The notes under the pieces were generated by a model that saw nothing but the letters and a program-made list of their open reading frames with translations, did not search any database and had not been told where the DNA came from. Positions 10,001 through 21,392 of a DNA stretch of 64,000 nt are shown one piece after another; position 1 is the first letter of the stretch; the number at the start of each line of letters is the position of its first letter. The stretch is from Ascoidea asiatica. Its lineage: Eukaryota; Ascomycota; Saccharomycetes; Ascoideales; Ascoideaceae. A program made the position numbers and the translations under genes. The DNA lies in NCBI GenBank assembly GCA_001600695.1, contig BCKQ01000017.1, forward strand, positions 245,088-309,087, written 5' to 3'.

Positions 10001-10825
10001 TTTAAAAAGTAAACATATAGCTTTTTTTTTATTTCTTCATATATTCCTTTGGATTTGTAATTGAATATTACACTAACAATCAATTCAGTCAAAATAAATG
10101 GGAAAAAACTATTCTAATTTATATGATTTTTTAATTATTTTGACAAAGTCATAAATAGTAATTAACTCAATTTTAGAAATCCAATAAGCTCATGTATGGT
10201 TATTAATTCAACCTTAAAATATCTGATTTCATGAAATAAGTTGCATACCTCTGGCATTCATGTTTTAATTATTCTTCAATTGAATTGAAAGAATTTCCCT
10301 ACTTTCCCATAAAAAATGAGATTGAAACTTTGTTAAAAACTTTTAAGATAACCTTGAATTATCAAAAAAATAAGATCTTTTATCAGCATCTTTGTTAAAT
10401 TTTATTTACTAATACCAAGAAATTTTTATTGACAAAAACAATTGCAAGGCATTATATCATTATATCATTATATCACTGTATTAAACCAGAATCAAATTTT
10501 AATATGTTTATACTAAGACTAAATTGATTTAATTTTTGATCCTGCTTTCGCCTTAATGAAACTGTTTTCCTCTTAAAAAAAAATGGTACAAACTAGAAAT
10601 TTAGAAGTAAATAATTCAATTATTCCTTTCAAAATCAAAATTCTTAGTGAACCTAAAAAAGGAAAAATATTCTTTAAAAAAGGCCCTCCTTTGGCACCCC
10701 ATATACAATATCAAATTTCTTCACTGAATTTATATGAAAACTTTTAGGATATTTCATGTTGTTTGAATTTCAGTTGATACTAGAGTTATCTACTCACAAA
10801 TAAAGCTGTTATTTAAATATATGGC

Positions 10826-10856
<31 letters not shown>

Positions 10857-11888
10857 TCACTTTTCATTTTAAAAAATTTTTGTCATTTCATTTTTAAATA
10901 ATTTTCTTGAAAATTAATATTATTGAAAGAACCATTAGATTGAATATAATGTAAGTTTAACCTCTGTGGAGAAGTATGTATTAATAAGACCCTTTAAACA
11001 CTTTAAATACACTAAAGTCAACAATTCAATTTTTGAAGGGCCCTTTTTACATTATTCTTTAATTTGTTCATTATCTTGAATTAACAATGGACAAAGCTAA
11101 ACAAATAAATATCATAAACGTTTTCTTTTATTGACCTTGAAAATTCTTGGCTCAAAATTCATTATGATATGTGATATATTTATACTGTATGATAAGTGCT
11201 AAATTCAATTAAAAAAATACAAATAATGCTTGGAATTAAAAAGTGAAGAATGGGATGAAAAAAGAAGTCTGTATTTCTCTTAACAGCACTTTCAGCTTAT
11301 TTTAACAGGAAAAAAACTGAGTCTCAAAATTGCCTAACGATTAATCATTGTTAAAATGAAGACATCAGTCAGATTGAAAGACTTCTATTTTTTATACAGT
11401 ATGAATTATTAACTTGAAGTGATTATGTCAGCATTCAGATAAACACCCAAAACTTTCTGCCTTTCCTGATAAACAGATTGTATGTGACTATTTCAATTGA
11501 ATAATTGCAGTATTTTATCGTAAAATCAGAACTATTCGTTACTATTGTTTCAAGAAGAAATATGATTAATGAATAAATACAACCTATCTGAATTTCGAGC
11601 ATATTTCTTGCAAGTTTGTGAAATATTTTCAAAAAGTAGAAAAAAAATGAAATTTTAAGAAAAAAAAAAATTATCAAACAGGGAAGAATTGAAAATAATA
11701 ATCAAAAATGCAAAATCTAAATGAACGCATCCAAATAAAGATAAGCTGGATCCAAAAAAATTATATAAGGATTAAAAGATTTAGTCAAAATGGTAGGTTT
11801 AAATTATGCTTTAGGACAAACCGACAAAAAAAAATAGTAACGTTACATCATGTAAAAGAGATTATTCTCTCTAATAATAAAATCAGAT
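10001..11888. promoter_or_regulatory. Long promoter region of ATO paralogue A
   Basis: 1.9 kb between the tandem transporter genes. It is uniformly AT-rich and, unlike most 5' regions here, has no strong GC-rich island, only short GC patches near 10680 and 11040. A TA run followed by a GA run lies at 10826-10856. Short frames near 11435-11935 have no family features and look random. No transposon or RNA gene was recognised. Confidence 0.45.
10826..10856. repeat. (TA)n(GA)n compound microsatellite
   Basis: An alternating TA run of about 18 bp passes directly into about 13 bp of GA repeats in the region upstream of ATO paralogue A. Confidence 0.9.
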
Positions 11889-12770
11889 TTAATCTGCCTT
11901 ATTTGCTGCTTCTATATCTTCTTCTTTCTTTCTAGCAAATTGAGGCATCATTAAAAGCTTTGGTACAACATATGCATTATCTTCATTTGCCATATTAACA
12001 TAGGCAATAAATAAAGCTAGTATTGAAGCTATTATACCTAAAATACCAGCAGCTTGTAAGCATTCAGGTGACTCTGCAAATTTTCCAATGCAATTCAAAG
12101 TGAATAAAGAAGTAAGAATTAATAGTAAAGATACAAAATATACATTTCCTTTAAGAGCTACAAGCATCATCATAAAAGAAAATATAGCAAAACTTAAGTT
12201 ATAAAACCCAATAGCATTTCGAAAATCAGCAGTATCAGAACCACCATAAGAATCAGATACATTGAAGGACTTAGTATTAATTACAGCCCATCCCATCCAA
12301 AATCCACCATATGAAGCAAAAGTACAACAACCAATACCATCACCAACAACAAAGCATAAAACTCCTGCTATTAATTGTATAAATCCTCCATAAAAATAAG
12401 CTAAACCAAGAACAATGCTATCTTCGCTTATACCTTTTGCTTTAGCGCTACATAAAGAAAATAGAAAAGTTGTTATTGCAAAAGAACATAACCCTAAAGG
12501 AGCTGGATTACCAAAGGTTTGCTTGTGAGATTCAACTGGTTTTGTTCCTGTCAATGTTTTCTCAATTGGAGCTGTGGATTTGAAATATGATTTTTTTTTA
12601 GATAAGCATAAAGTATGCAATAAATCATCCTTATTGACTTTAGTTTTACCTACATAGACAAAGTTTTCATAATTTTCATGCTCGGAATCACTTTCAGCAT
12701 CATTTTCTTCTTGTATATCATGTACAATATTAGAGAAATCTAACATGTTTTGTTTTGGATAAAAAGACAT
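11889..12770 (-). CDS. ATO/GPR1/FUN34-family acetate/ammonium transporter, paralogue B
   Basis: 293 aa. It keeps the canonical NPAPLGL signature (about residue 87-93) ahead of the first of six membrane segments. Before it lies a cytosolic FVYVGKTKVNKDDLL block shared with paralogue A. Later blocks FYGGFIQLIAGVLCFVVGD and FASYGGFWMGWAVINT parallel S. cerevisiae Ato3. In other yeasts family members move acetate or ammonium across the plasma membrane and are induced on non-fermentable carbon or in ageing colonies. It is 1.9 kb upstream of paralogue A on the same strand, with the usual GC-rich island 730 bp 5' of its start. It is probably the conserved member of the pair; the exact substrate is unknown. 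Confidence 0.9.
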   Translation of the reverse strand: MSFYPKQNMLDFSNIVHDIQEENDAESDSEHENYENFVYVGKTKVNKDDLLHTLCLSKKKSYFKSTAPIEKTLTGTKPVESHKQTFGNPAPLGLCSFAITTFLFSLCSAKAKGISEDSIVLGLAYFYGGFIQLIAGVLCFVVGDGIGCCTFASYGGFWMGWAVINTKSFNVSDSYGGSDTADFRNAIGFYNLSFAIFSFMMMLVALKGNVYFVSLLLILTSLFTLNCIGKFAESPECLQAAGILGIIASILALFIAYVNMANEDNAYVVPKLLMMPQFARKKEEDIEAANKAD

Positions 12771-14366
12771 TATAAAAAGACAGGAAAAAAAATGAAAAAG
12801 ATGAAATTAAATTGAACAATCTTTTGTGTTTATCATAACTATTGTATTTAATGATTTGAGATAAATATAAATAAGAAAAATGATTATGAAGTGTTATGGA
12901 AATTTATTAGTTTTATATGATAAAAAAGTATTTTGCTATTTTAATTGTAACTTTGAATTGATGGAGAACTCAAAATTCACTTCCTTTCTAATATGGAAAG
13001 GAATTTTATATACCTGGGCACTACAAATTTATGCAGAAAAAAGTGTTCAGATTAATCTTTTATTTTTTGAAAAAAGATTTAAAGGTATAAACTGGATGAA
13101 AATTAATTTTTTATTTATTGTCATTTATTACCATCAACCCTTAAGTTCCGGAGAATTGAATAAAAAAAGTATAACATGGAACAGATCTCTTGTAAAACAA
13201 AAACCAAAAATTGTATAAAGGTGCTTTTGTATTATCTGCATTCATTTTTTTTTGATGATTTATATTCAATAAAATGTACAAAAATCAAATTCCTGAGAAC
13301 TACAAAAAAAGTCCTGCCATGGCAGACCTGATAGAAATTCTTCCGAGCCATTTTTTGAATAATTCATAGAATAAAAACTTTAATGGAAAATTTTCCCAGT
13401 GTAAATTATTTTCAATGGTGAAAATCTAGTGTCTTGCCTGCTTAACCACTGATTTCAGTAACTTTGAGTAACTTTCGAAGGTGTTTATATGGTGAGTCTT
13501 CACGCCGGTGCACGGCTGCACGACAGCCAGGCCTGGCTACGCGTATGGCTGAGCTCATTACCAGCCAGCTAAATAGGGTCTCGGAGTTTTCCTGACAAAA
13601 AAACACCCTCTATAATAGGATTTCAGCCACAGAAACACTTTTTAGGAAGCAGTAATTTGAAAAAAAAAAACCTTCAAATCCGGAAGCCATTCCTTGAGAA
13701 TTTGACAGTTTTATTTCCGTTATAAATGATTAATGCTTTGAAAGAAAATATCTTTATTTATTTTTAATTTTTTTCTTTTGTAGCCAATTAAAGCCTGAGA
13801 TATGAATTCGATATCGGTTCTTGTGCTTTGAGATTGAAATAGTAATATCTTCACTTAAATGTAATAATAATTTCTGCAATTCAACAAATCTCCTCTGAAA
13901 TATTACGTTTGAAAGAATGCAAGATCTTATTAACGAGAAGCTTTTTAAAAAAGACAAAACTTATTTATTTTTACAGAGACCTCATGATGGAAACCACTTA
14001 AAATAATTTAGTTGTTCAATCCAAAAAAGCTACAATAATATTATTTATTGATTCAAGAAGCAGAGTATTCAACCAATTTGTTTTTTATTGTCACCCCATG
14101 TTACTTCATTATTGGGATCATTATTAAGTGTTTCTTTCTTTAGCAACTATTGGTTTCCGTACCATAAAGGTAATTTGAGGTTTGAGTATTAAATTGCTGA
14201 AAAATTATGTATTATTATCGTTTAATATTTGAATCAAAAGTTTGTTTATACAATCTTTTTTGCAATAAATTATCTTAAAGAAAGGACTATCATATGGAAC
14301 CAATAAAGTATAAACCTCATCTGTAATGAAATAAATATGTGAATATGGTTATCAGTTAAACTAATT
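12771..14366. promoter_or_regulatory. ATO paralogue B promoter / CTNNBL1 3' flank
   Basis: 1.6 kb without a supported gene. A GC-rich island lies at about 13495-13600, about 730 bp upstream of the ATO B start. Frames such as 12880-13218 are AT-rich, cover the promoter and lack any domain, so I do not call them. Nothing else recognisable. Confidence 0.45.
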
Positions 14367-16309
14367 CTACTCCATGATTCCTTCTAATAAATTATCAATC
14401 ATTTCAACAGTCTCAGATTTTGCATCTTCAGAAAGCTCAGTATCTTTGATTAACTCTCCTTTGTATTCATTCAATTCTTCTTTGACATCCTTATATATTT
14501 CTGTTTTGTATCCTGATTCAATCAAAATCTCTTTTACTTTATTCTTTACTTCGTTTGCTTCATTTGAAAGCCAGCATAAAATCAAATCTATTTCTTGGAC
14601 AATATCTAATCCCATATCAATCTTAGCCAAATATAAAAATTCATTTGTAATTTCGTTAGAGTTTATATTTTTGATTTTGTTTGTGTAATGACTTCTAGTT
14701 TTTAACAATAATTCCAATTTAGGACGGCTTAAAAAGCATAATTTATTCACCAAACGTATTCTTTCCTCAGCTTCAAAAGGTAAATTTGTAAAAATACTAT
14801 TTATTATTCCAATTGATCTTTTGATTGATTTTCTAGACTTATTAAACTTGAATAAATATTTTAAAATTCCATTTTTGATAATGTCAATGGAAATTTCACA
14901 TAAAATAGTCTCATTTTCTTTTTTATCTAAAGTAGGAAGTAAGACATTCGAGAATGTCTCAAAAACAGCTTCATTTGCCCATTTAATAGCCTTTTTATTA
15001 TTACATTTGGTATAATTATCTAGCATTATAATTAATAATCTTGTTCCTTCATTTTTTAAAAACAATATTTTGGAATTTGTTATTGTTTTGGACAACAAAG
15101 ATAAAATGTTCAATATATTTTCCAAATATTCATTAAATTCTATATTTTTTTGCTCTTCTATCCAATTTTTTGGTTTTTTGACTTTTGATAAACATTGTAA
15201 AATTAAGTCAATTATATCGTTCACTTTATCTTTAAAATGCTTATTAATAATTCCATTAAGAGTTTCAAAAAATTGATCAAATAGTTTAATTTTTAGCTTA
15301 GTATCATGTATGAAGTAAGTTTGCAATAACAAATTGAATAAAAATTCGGCCACAAATTGATTAAGAAATGAAAACTTTTCAGACTTATTATGCTTGAAGT
15401 TTAGATGTATTATTAGATATTTCATTAAAGTTTCATTTTTTAATAGTAGGGAATTACAATTAATTGCTTCTTCTTTTAATGAAGGATGAGACTCATAAAT
15501 TGATAAGTTACTTATTAATTTTAATAATATATTTGAAGACAAAGTTTTAAGTTCCAAGTTATTCATATAGTCAGAATCATCATTATCTAAATATTCTAAT
15601 AAATCGATTAATTGTTCAACAAAATTCAAATCTTTAATTAATTTCAGCAAAAATTTTAGTTCAAGTACTTTATTAGAATATAAACTTTCATTATCTTTTT
15701 CAATATTTTCTTCATTATCATCAATTAAATCATTAAGTATATTCAAGATTTGAAATTTTATATCAAAATTAGGATGATTTTTCAAAAGATATATTAGGTT
15801 AAATAAAGAATTTTCATTTTTTTTTTGTACTTTTAAAAATTCAGCAAAAAGAAATTTAGAAAAAGATAAATTTGAAAAAACTTTAATGAGATTATTTAAA
15901 ATTTCTTCACTTTTTAAAAATTTTGTAGGAGCATTTTTATATTTAATTCTTAAATCATTATTAATTTGAATAATTTTAATTAATTTGGAAGATAAATTTT
16001 GAAACCAATTTAAATCTAAATTAGAATTATCAATATAAAAATTGATCGATTTATTATCAAAAATAATTTCCCATTGAGTTTGACTATTAAGATTTTCTTG
16101 CTCTTCAATGAATGATAACACTTTTTTTCTTTTTAAAGAATTTTCAGTCTCAATAATAAGATCTTTTTGTTCTAAAGATCTTTTTTGATTTTTTTTAGGC
16201 TATATTTTTTCAAATAAAAATACATAGATAATTAGTTAGTAAACAGTGCACGATAATGAGGAAAAAAGAAAATTATGAAAGTATAAAGAGTCTTACTCAA
16301 ACATACCAT
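14367..16309 (-). CDS. CTNNBL1 (beta-catenin-like 1) homologue, spliced with a 3-nt first exon
   Basis: 611 aa armadillo-like helical-repeat protein. Human CTNNBL1 associates with the Prp19/CDC5L spliceosome complex and binds nuclear localisation signals; S. cerevisiae lacks it. Diagnostic blocks are NDLRIKYKNAPTKFLKSEEILN (the ELRIKFPDNPEKFMESE block in human) and LYLAKIDMGLDIVQEIDLILCWL near the C-terminus. The frame remains open upstream but has no ATG. On the reverse strand an ATG at 16307-16309 is directly followed by a GTATGT donor. A TACTAAC branch site (16235-16241) and ATAG acceptor (16200-16201) complete a 107-nt intron (16200-16306). Exon 2 (14367-16199) opens with PKKNQKRS and LKRKK, giving a basic NLS-like N-terminus. 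The first exon therefore contributes only the initiator Met. Confidence 0.85.
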
Positions 16310-16868
16310 ATTGAAATTTATTAGTCAAATAAGTATATATCAATCTTAAAGGGTATGATTGAAAAAAAAATTTACCAACCAATTTTTAATAGAAATAATT
16401 ATACAGAAGGTTATATCTCATTACAGTAAAGTTAATTTTTTTTACTTTAAATTAAATGTTTATTTTTCAATTTTTATTTATATAAAGTATTAGAATTTCT
16501 GTAAACAGCAAGCATCCAGCATCCATTGTTAATACATCCTTTTTCATAATTTTTTTTTTTTGATTTTAATATATTTCAATTGATAACTACAAATAATTAA
16601 AATAGGAAAGATGTATTGGATGGATTCAATGAAAGAAAACTGACTGATTACATAAATTGCAAATTAAAAACACAGACAAATTTATTTTATGAAAAAGAGT
16701 AAGCAATTGACTATTAAAAGAAACAGGAGAAAACATAATGAAATGATTAAAATTATTGAAAAGAAGAAATTAAAACAAAAGAAAAAAGCAGAAAGGAAAT
16801 AAATGAAAAAATACAGTAAAATAATTGATAATTATTAGGAATAAAACAAAGGTGTTAAAAGAAAGGTC
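16310..16868. promoter_or_regulatory. CTNNBL1 promoter / CYSTM gene 3' flank
   Basis: 560 bp, strongly AT-rich with A-runs and T-runs and no GC-rich island. No gene or structured RNA recognised. Confidence 0.4.
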
Positions 16869-17307
16869 TTAGAAAATAGCATCTAAAGCACAACAAGCAC
16901 ATAAAGCAGCTAAACAACCTAACATACATGAATCACCCCCAGAACCTTTAGCTGGTTGTTGTTGAACATATATTGGTTGAGGTTGATTATAATAGCCTTG
17001 CTGTTGAGGAGGATAACCTTGCTGCTGTTGTTGATAGCCTTGTTGATAACCTCCTTGTTGATAACCCTGTGGAGGACCATAATTGCCTTGACCAAACCCT
17101 CTAGATTGATCACCATATTGAGCAGGAGGAACACCTTGTGGGGGTTGATAAGACTGTTCATTCTGGTTATAATAAGAAGAAGCAGCACCAGTTGGAGGTG
17201 CACCTTGTGGACGCTTTAACATTAGTTTTGTTAGTTCATTGTTGAAATAAAATTAGTACAAAATGATAAATTGTATTCAAAGTACTTACATTATATTTTT
17301 CAGACAT
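16869..17307 (-). CDS. CYSTM-family Cys-rich C-terminal membrane-module protein, one intron
   Basis: 120 aa. A Gln/Pro/Tyr/Gly-rich body (PPQGYQQGGYQQGYQQ type repeats) ends in SCMLGCLAALCACCALDAIF, the Cys-rich transmembrane module of the CYSTM family (S. cerevisiae YDL012C and YDR210W group), tail-anchored proteins linked to stress tolerance. Exon 1 (17290-17307) encodes MSEKYN and ends at a GTAAGT donor. A 76-nt intron (17214-17289) has an AACTAAC branch site and a TTAAAG acceptor, then exon 2 (16869-17213) begins RPQGAPPTG. An ATG close to the acceptor could give an unspliced MLK start, but the MSEKYN start matches the usual MSxxYN beginning of the family, and the S. cerevisiae relative YDL012C also has a 5' intron. 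Confidence 0.85.
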
Positions 17308-18100
17308 TTAGGATATGTGTGTGATTAGAATATGAAAAAACCTGTTTGAATTGAAAATTAAAGAATACAAATCACTGATTATGAAATGCTTTTGGTATAA
17401 AATAGTTTTGTGACTCAAGCAAAACGATTGCAAAAAGTATTTCTTCCCTCAAACGAAAGCCAGAAATGCAGGTTTATATTCGATTTTCCTCAGCGTCCAA
17501 AAGATGGAGACAATGCCAGTGCAGCAGCTACCGTAGTCACTCCAATGACACACTGTCACTCTCTGCCACCCAATACAATCAAAGCCACTTTATCCAGGCA
17601 GAAAAGCAGAAATGTTTGCCAAACTGTCTCGTTTGTAAATACAAGCACATGTCTTTTATATTTCATTTAACCCCAAAAGAGCTTGAATCCCAAACGCTAT
17701 TTGCTTAAGCTATTGATTATTACCCTCCTCTAAATTAGACATTTTAAAATTTGAATTTGACTAAAAATTATTTGATTTACTATACTATTGGATTGAATTT
17801 TAATATTAACATATACAGTGATATCTATTCATTATAACTAACTATTAACTTATTTTGATATTTGCAGATTTTCGTCAAATTACACAAAAACATTAGCTGT
17901 GTCATACAAACGGCACACAAACACACTTTCGAAATTTGTGGTGTGTTGACAAATTTGAGCTTATTAAGAATTTTTTACTTTTGTACAACAATGCGGAACT
18001 TGATTCATGTATAATAAATCTTTTTGTAATTATTACAAAGTTCTTGAACATTATCATTTTGCCCTTGGAAGTTTGCCACGGTAGCAAATATCCAGTAGTA

Positions 18101-18107
18101 TTACCCG
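18101..18107 (+). promoter_or_regulatory. Reb1-like TTACCCG site
   Basis: TTACCCG followed by TG. TTACCCG is the core recognised by the general regulatory factor Reb1 in S. cerevisiae and relatives. It lies in the GC-rich island between CYSTM and SLD7. One 7-mer is weak evidence alone; two stronger TTACCCGG copies occur in other islands of this window. Confidence 0.4.
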
Positions 18108-18208
18108 TGATGCTAGGTTGAGCTCAAGTTTCTTCCGCGAATTGGTAATGCGGACCAATGAGTCAGACTTTTACTGGTTAATCTAGGTTCTACACACGGA
18201 GCAGCAGG

Positions 18209-18231
18209 TTTTTGGTAATTATTACCAAAAA
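18209..18231. promoter_or_regulatory. 11-bp inverted repeat with 1-nt spacer
   Basis: TTTTTGGTAAT and its exact complement ATTACCAAAAA are separated by one T. It lies inside the SLD7-side GC-rich island although its own sequence is AT-rich. It is suited to a dimeric DNA-binding protein; the factor is unknown. Confidence 0.5.
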
Positions 18232-18785
18232 ACTTAGGTTTATATTCTAGCACCCAAATCATTATCACTTTATGAACACCTTGCATATTCAACATAAGCA
18301 GACCAAATCACACATCCGACAATCCCTTAATCTCTTTTTTAAGGGGATGCTACAAAGGTGGCGGAAAAGTAAACATCATGAACGACAATAAAAAATCATT
18401 CACACATACCGAGCCTCTACTTTTTCCATTATGGGAGCCAGATTGGCAACTTTTAAAATAAATGTGGCTCAGCATAAATGCAGCTTCATGTGCAATTCTA
18501 GTATAGGCACACTGAAGTCCTAGCAGCAGAGCTGTACAGTGAAAAGCGTGTTGCGCTCTACCGTCCCTGTGGGTCCTATCCCTGCCTCTGTTTGAGTGTG
18601 GGTGAGTTTGCTGCTAGGTATCAATATATCACTCAACGTTAACCTTTATTTTTTGTTGTTATTTTTATTTCCATTTCACTTTTGAATGTTTATTTATTTG
18701 AATTTATTATTTCTTTTTGGTTTTGACTTTATTTCAAGACTCTCTTTTTTGGTTTGTTTTCTTCGTTGGTTTTCTCATAAAAGTT

Positions 18786-19981
18786 ATGCAAGATTTAGTA
18801 TTTATTCGCTCTTTCTCTTTGCTAATTCCTTCTTCCAATACTTCTTCAGATACTTCTTCAGATTTTAATGAGATTAAAGATATACAATTTTTTTCAAATT
18901 CAATTTCACATAATTCACATAATTCAAATTCTTTAATAAATGATGTTTTACTAACAAATCAAATAACTGAGCTTAAATTCATTTCTATATTGAAAACTGA
19001 TATAATTTCTCCAATATGGTTTATGGATTCAAAAACATTTTCCAAAAAAACTAATTCAACTAAAAATTCTGATCCAACTTTTAATATTTATACAAATAAT
19101 TTAAATACTTTTAAATTTTTTGAGAAAATATTATTAAATTCAAAAGATTTTAAAAATGGTTTAAGTTCCTTTTCAATTTTAACAAAATTAGAAATTAATA
19201 ATCAAAATTTATTATTTAAAAAGAAAAATCTTTTTTTTTTATTCTATTTTCAACTTTTAAATTTTAATAATGATAATATTCCAATTGTAAAAGTTATAAA
19301 TATATCACTAAACGATTCTTTAAAGTCTTTAGCTATAAATTTTAATGATTCAATTCTTGTAAACTCTTCAAATGATAAAGTTGATATTAATAATATTAAT
19401 AATATAAATAATATTACTGATGATAATAATCAATTGAAAAATATTTCTAAAATTCATGAAAAGAACAATAATACTTTAGAAAAATATATTTTAAAAAAAA
19501 AAAATAAATCAAATATTTCTTCCTATCTACAATCTAATAACTTACTTTCTGCATTAAATCATGAAAAGGATATAATTTTAAATAATAATTCTTTTATTAA
19601 TGAATCAAATAATAATTTAAAATCTTCAGTGTCTTCAATATCCTCATCTTTATCTTTGATTCAATCAAAAATCAAAAGTGATATTCAAAGAGCAATTCTT
19701 TTAGGTTTAAGAATAAGAAATATAAATAAAAATAATCCTGAATATACTCAAATTTATACTCAAACTTATAAGTCAACTAAATTTTCATTAGTAAGTTATT
19801 CTCTTTTTTTCTTGATTTTAAAATATTTCAATTTCATTAATACTAATTTTTAAATTTTTTTTTTGTTTTTCAGAGACATTTATTTATTCAAAATCATAAA
19901 AATAATTCAAAAATTGAAAGGCCTTCAATTGAATCAATCCAATCAATTATTGAAACGTTATTAAATCTTTATTGTCCTTAA
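18786..19981 (+). CDS. SLD7: DNA replication initiation protein Sld7, one intron
   Basis: 370 aa. Sld7 binds Sld3 and helps load Cdc45 at origins during DDK-dependent firing. Exon 1 (18786-19790) holds an N-terminal domain with ELKFISILKTDIISPIWFMD, comparable to the LPLWV block of S. cerevisiae Sld7. An Asn/Ser-rich linker follows, then the start of the C-terminal domain, QRAILLGLRIRNINKNN and YKSTKFSL. A phase-0 intron (19791-19873) has a GTAAGT donor, a TACTAAT branch site and a TTTTTCAG acceptor. Exon 2 (19874-19981) adds RHLFIQNHKN and SIQSIIETLLNLYCP, matching the QETVETLLKLF end of the family. Without splicing the domain would be cut. The open frame reaches upstream of 18786 but has no earlier ATG. 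It is longer than the 257-aa yeast protein because of the linker. Confidence 0.9.
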
Positions 19982-20129
19982 TATTATTCAATGTATATTA
20001 TTAATATTTCTTTTCATTTTTTTCAAATTCTTATATTTACTAATTTAAGTTCAGATTGTATTATAATTCATTATTCTATTACATATATAATATATAACAA
20101 ATAACATATAACATATAATATCTAATATA

Positions 20130-21392
20130 TTAAAGAAGAAAAAACATTATTGCCATTTGAACAAGAAATGAATAACAAAATAAAAAATAAATTCTTCTTT
20201 GTCTTTGTTTTTGTTGAATTGTTTGAGCAGTATTATTTAAAACTCCATTACCTAAAAAGATATATCTTAAGGATCTCATTAAAAAAAATTCAAAAGAAAA
20301 ATTTAAAATAAATAAAATTGAGTAATAAATTAAATTTTTTAATGAAAAAATTGAATTTAAAGTTATAAAAACAGAATTTTTTAATAATAAAATTATTATT
20401 AAAGGTATAAATTTATAATTTGAATAACAAATTAAATCTAAAGATTTTGATTCTGTATTTAATAAATAAAGAAATAATTTTAATATTAAAAAATCAATTA
20501 TTTGAACAATTAAAATTTTTGTTGAAGTATAACCAAATAATTCAGGATGAAAAGTACCAGATAAACCACTTAAAGTAGCTAATAAAAAAATATAAGTTGT
20601 ATAACCCATTATTGGTAAATATAAATCAGGAGCATTTAAATCAATTATTGAAGGAGAATAAGTATCAATTTTATTCCCTTTTGAATCAATTGATTGATAA
20701 CTTTGTCTTAACCAAGATTTATTTTTATAAGGAAATAAAATTAATAAAATTTTTTTTAAAACATATTGATTTGAAACTTTAAAATAATATTTTAAATCAT
20801 CAGAAGTTTGAGAATTTAAATTTAAATTAAGATAATTTTTAAAATTATTATCTAAATAAGATTTACCAGCCATCATTGCAGATTCATTTATAAATTGATT
20901 ACCAAATAAATTTGGAAATTGAGGAATTGAATTTGGATTATTCTGATTATTTAAATTATTTTGATTAATTGGAATTGAATTTGAATTAATATTACCATTT
21001 AAATTTGAATTTATTGATGGAATTTGATTTGGAATACCATTTTGAATATTATTTGTGAAATTAGATATTCCAGAATATGATTGATTTTGTTGAGGAATAT
21101 TATTGGAAGGAATTTGATTATTAATTGGAATATTCATATTCACATTCATATTTGAAGATAAATAATTTGGGTTTTGTTGATTCATATATGAATTAGGTCG
21201 AGACTGAGACTGAGACTGAGACTGAGATTGAGTTTGTTGATTTTGATTTTGATTTTGATTTTGATTTAAAGACTGAGACTGATAACCAGATTTTGACCTT
21301 TGATGAGATTGTTGCTGAGTTTGATTCATTAAAATACTCGAAGTTGGGTGAGTTGGTTGAGGATGATAAATATTGTTTGTATTGTTATACAT
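20130..21392 (-). CDS. YIF1: Golgi/COPII vesicle membrane protein Yif1
   Basis: 420 aa. Yif1 pairs with Yip1 and Yos1 on ER-Golgi vesicles and Golgi membranes and binds Ypt GTPases. The N-terminal 190 residues are Gln/Asn/Ser low complexity, encoded by TTGATTTTGATT and CTGAGA repeats. The conserved part begins FINESAMMAGKSYLDNNF, continues KYYFKVSNQYVLKKILLILFPYKNKSW and APDLYLPIMGYTTYIFLLA, and then has about five hydrophobic segments to the C-terminal MAIMFFLL. All are Yif1 hallmarks. It converges with SLD7, leaving only 148 bp between them. Confidence 0.92.
   Translation of the reverse strand: MYNNTNNIYHPQPTHPTSSILMNQTQQQSHQRSKSGYQSQSLNQNQNQNQNQQTQSQSQSQSQSRPNSYMNQQNPNYLSSNMNVNMNIPINNQIPSNNIPQQNQSYSGISNFTNNIQNGIPNQIPSINSNLNGNINSNSIPINQNNLNNQNNPNSIPQFPNLFGNQFINESAMMAGKSYLDNNFKNYLNLNLNSQTSDDLKYYFKVSNQYVLKKILLILFPYKNKSWLRQSYQSIDSKGNKIDTYSPSIIDLNAPDLYLPIMGYTTYIFLLATLSGLSGTFHPELFGYTSTKILIVQIIDFLILKLFLYLLNTESKSLDLICYSNYKFIPLIIILLLKNSVFITLNSIFSLKNLIYYSILFILNFSFEFFLMRSLRYIFLGNGVLNNTAQTIQQKQRQRRIYFLFCYSFLVQMAIMFFLL

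Larger units (their letters stand above)
17308..18785. promoter_or_regulatory. Divergent promoter between CYSTM gene and SLD7
   Basis: 1.48 kb. GC-richer blocks lie at about 17440-17600 (CYSTM side) and 18070-18620 (SLD7 side). The latter has a Reb1-like TTACCCG at 18101-18107 and a near-perfect palindrome at 18209-18231. An ATG at 18686 opens a 60-codon frame that overlaps the SLD7 start out of frame. Frames at 17410-17708 and 17902-18295 have no domain and are not called. Confidence 0.5.

Noticed and set aside
12880-13218. 112-codon forward frame in the ATO B promoter
   Set aside because: No domain or membrane pattern, AT-rich chance frame overlapping the divergent promoter.
17410-17708. 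Two overlapping forward frames (86 and 80 codons) upstream of the CYSTM gene
   Set aside because: They overlap each other in different phases, lie in the promoter island and have no recognisable domain.
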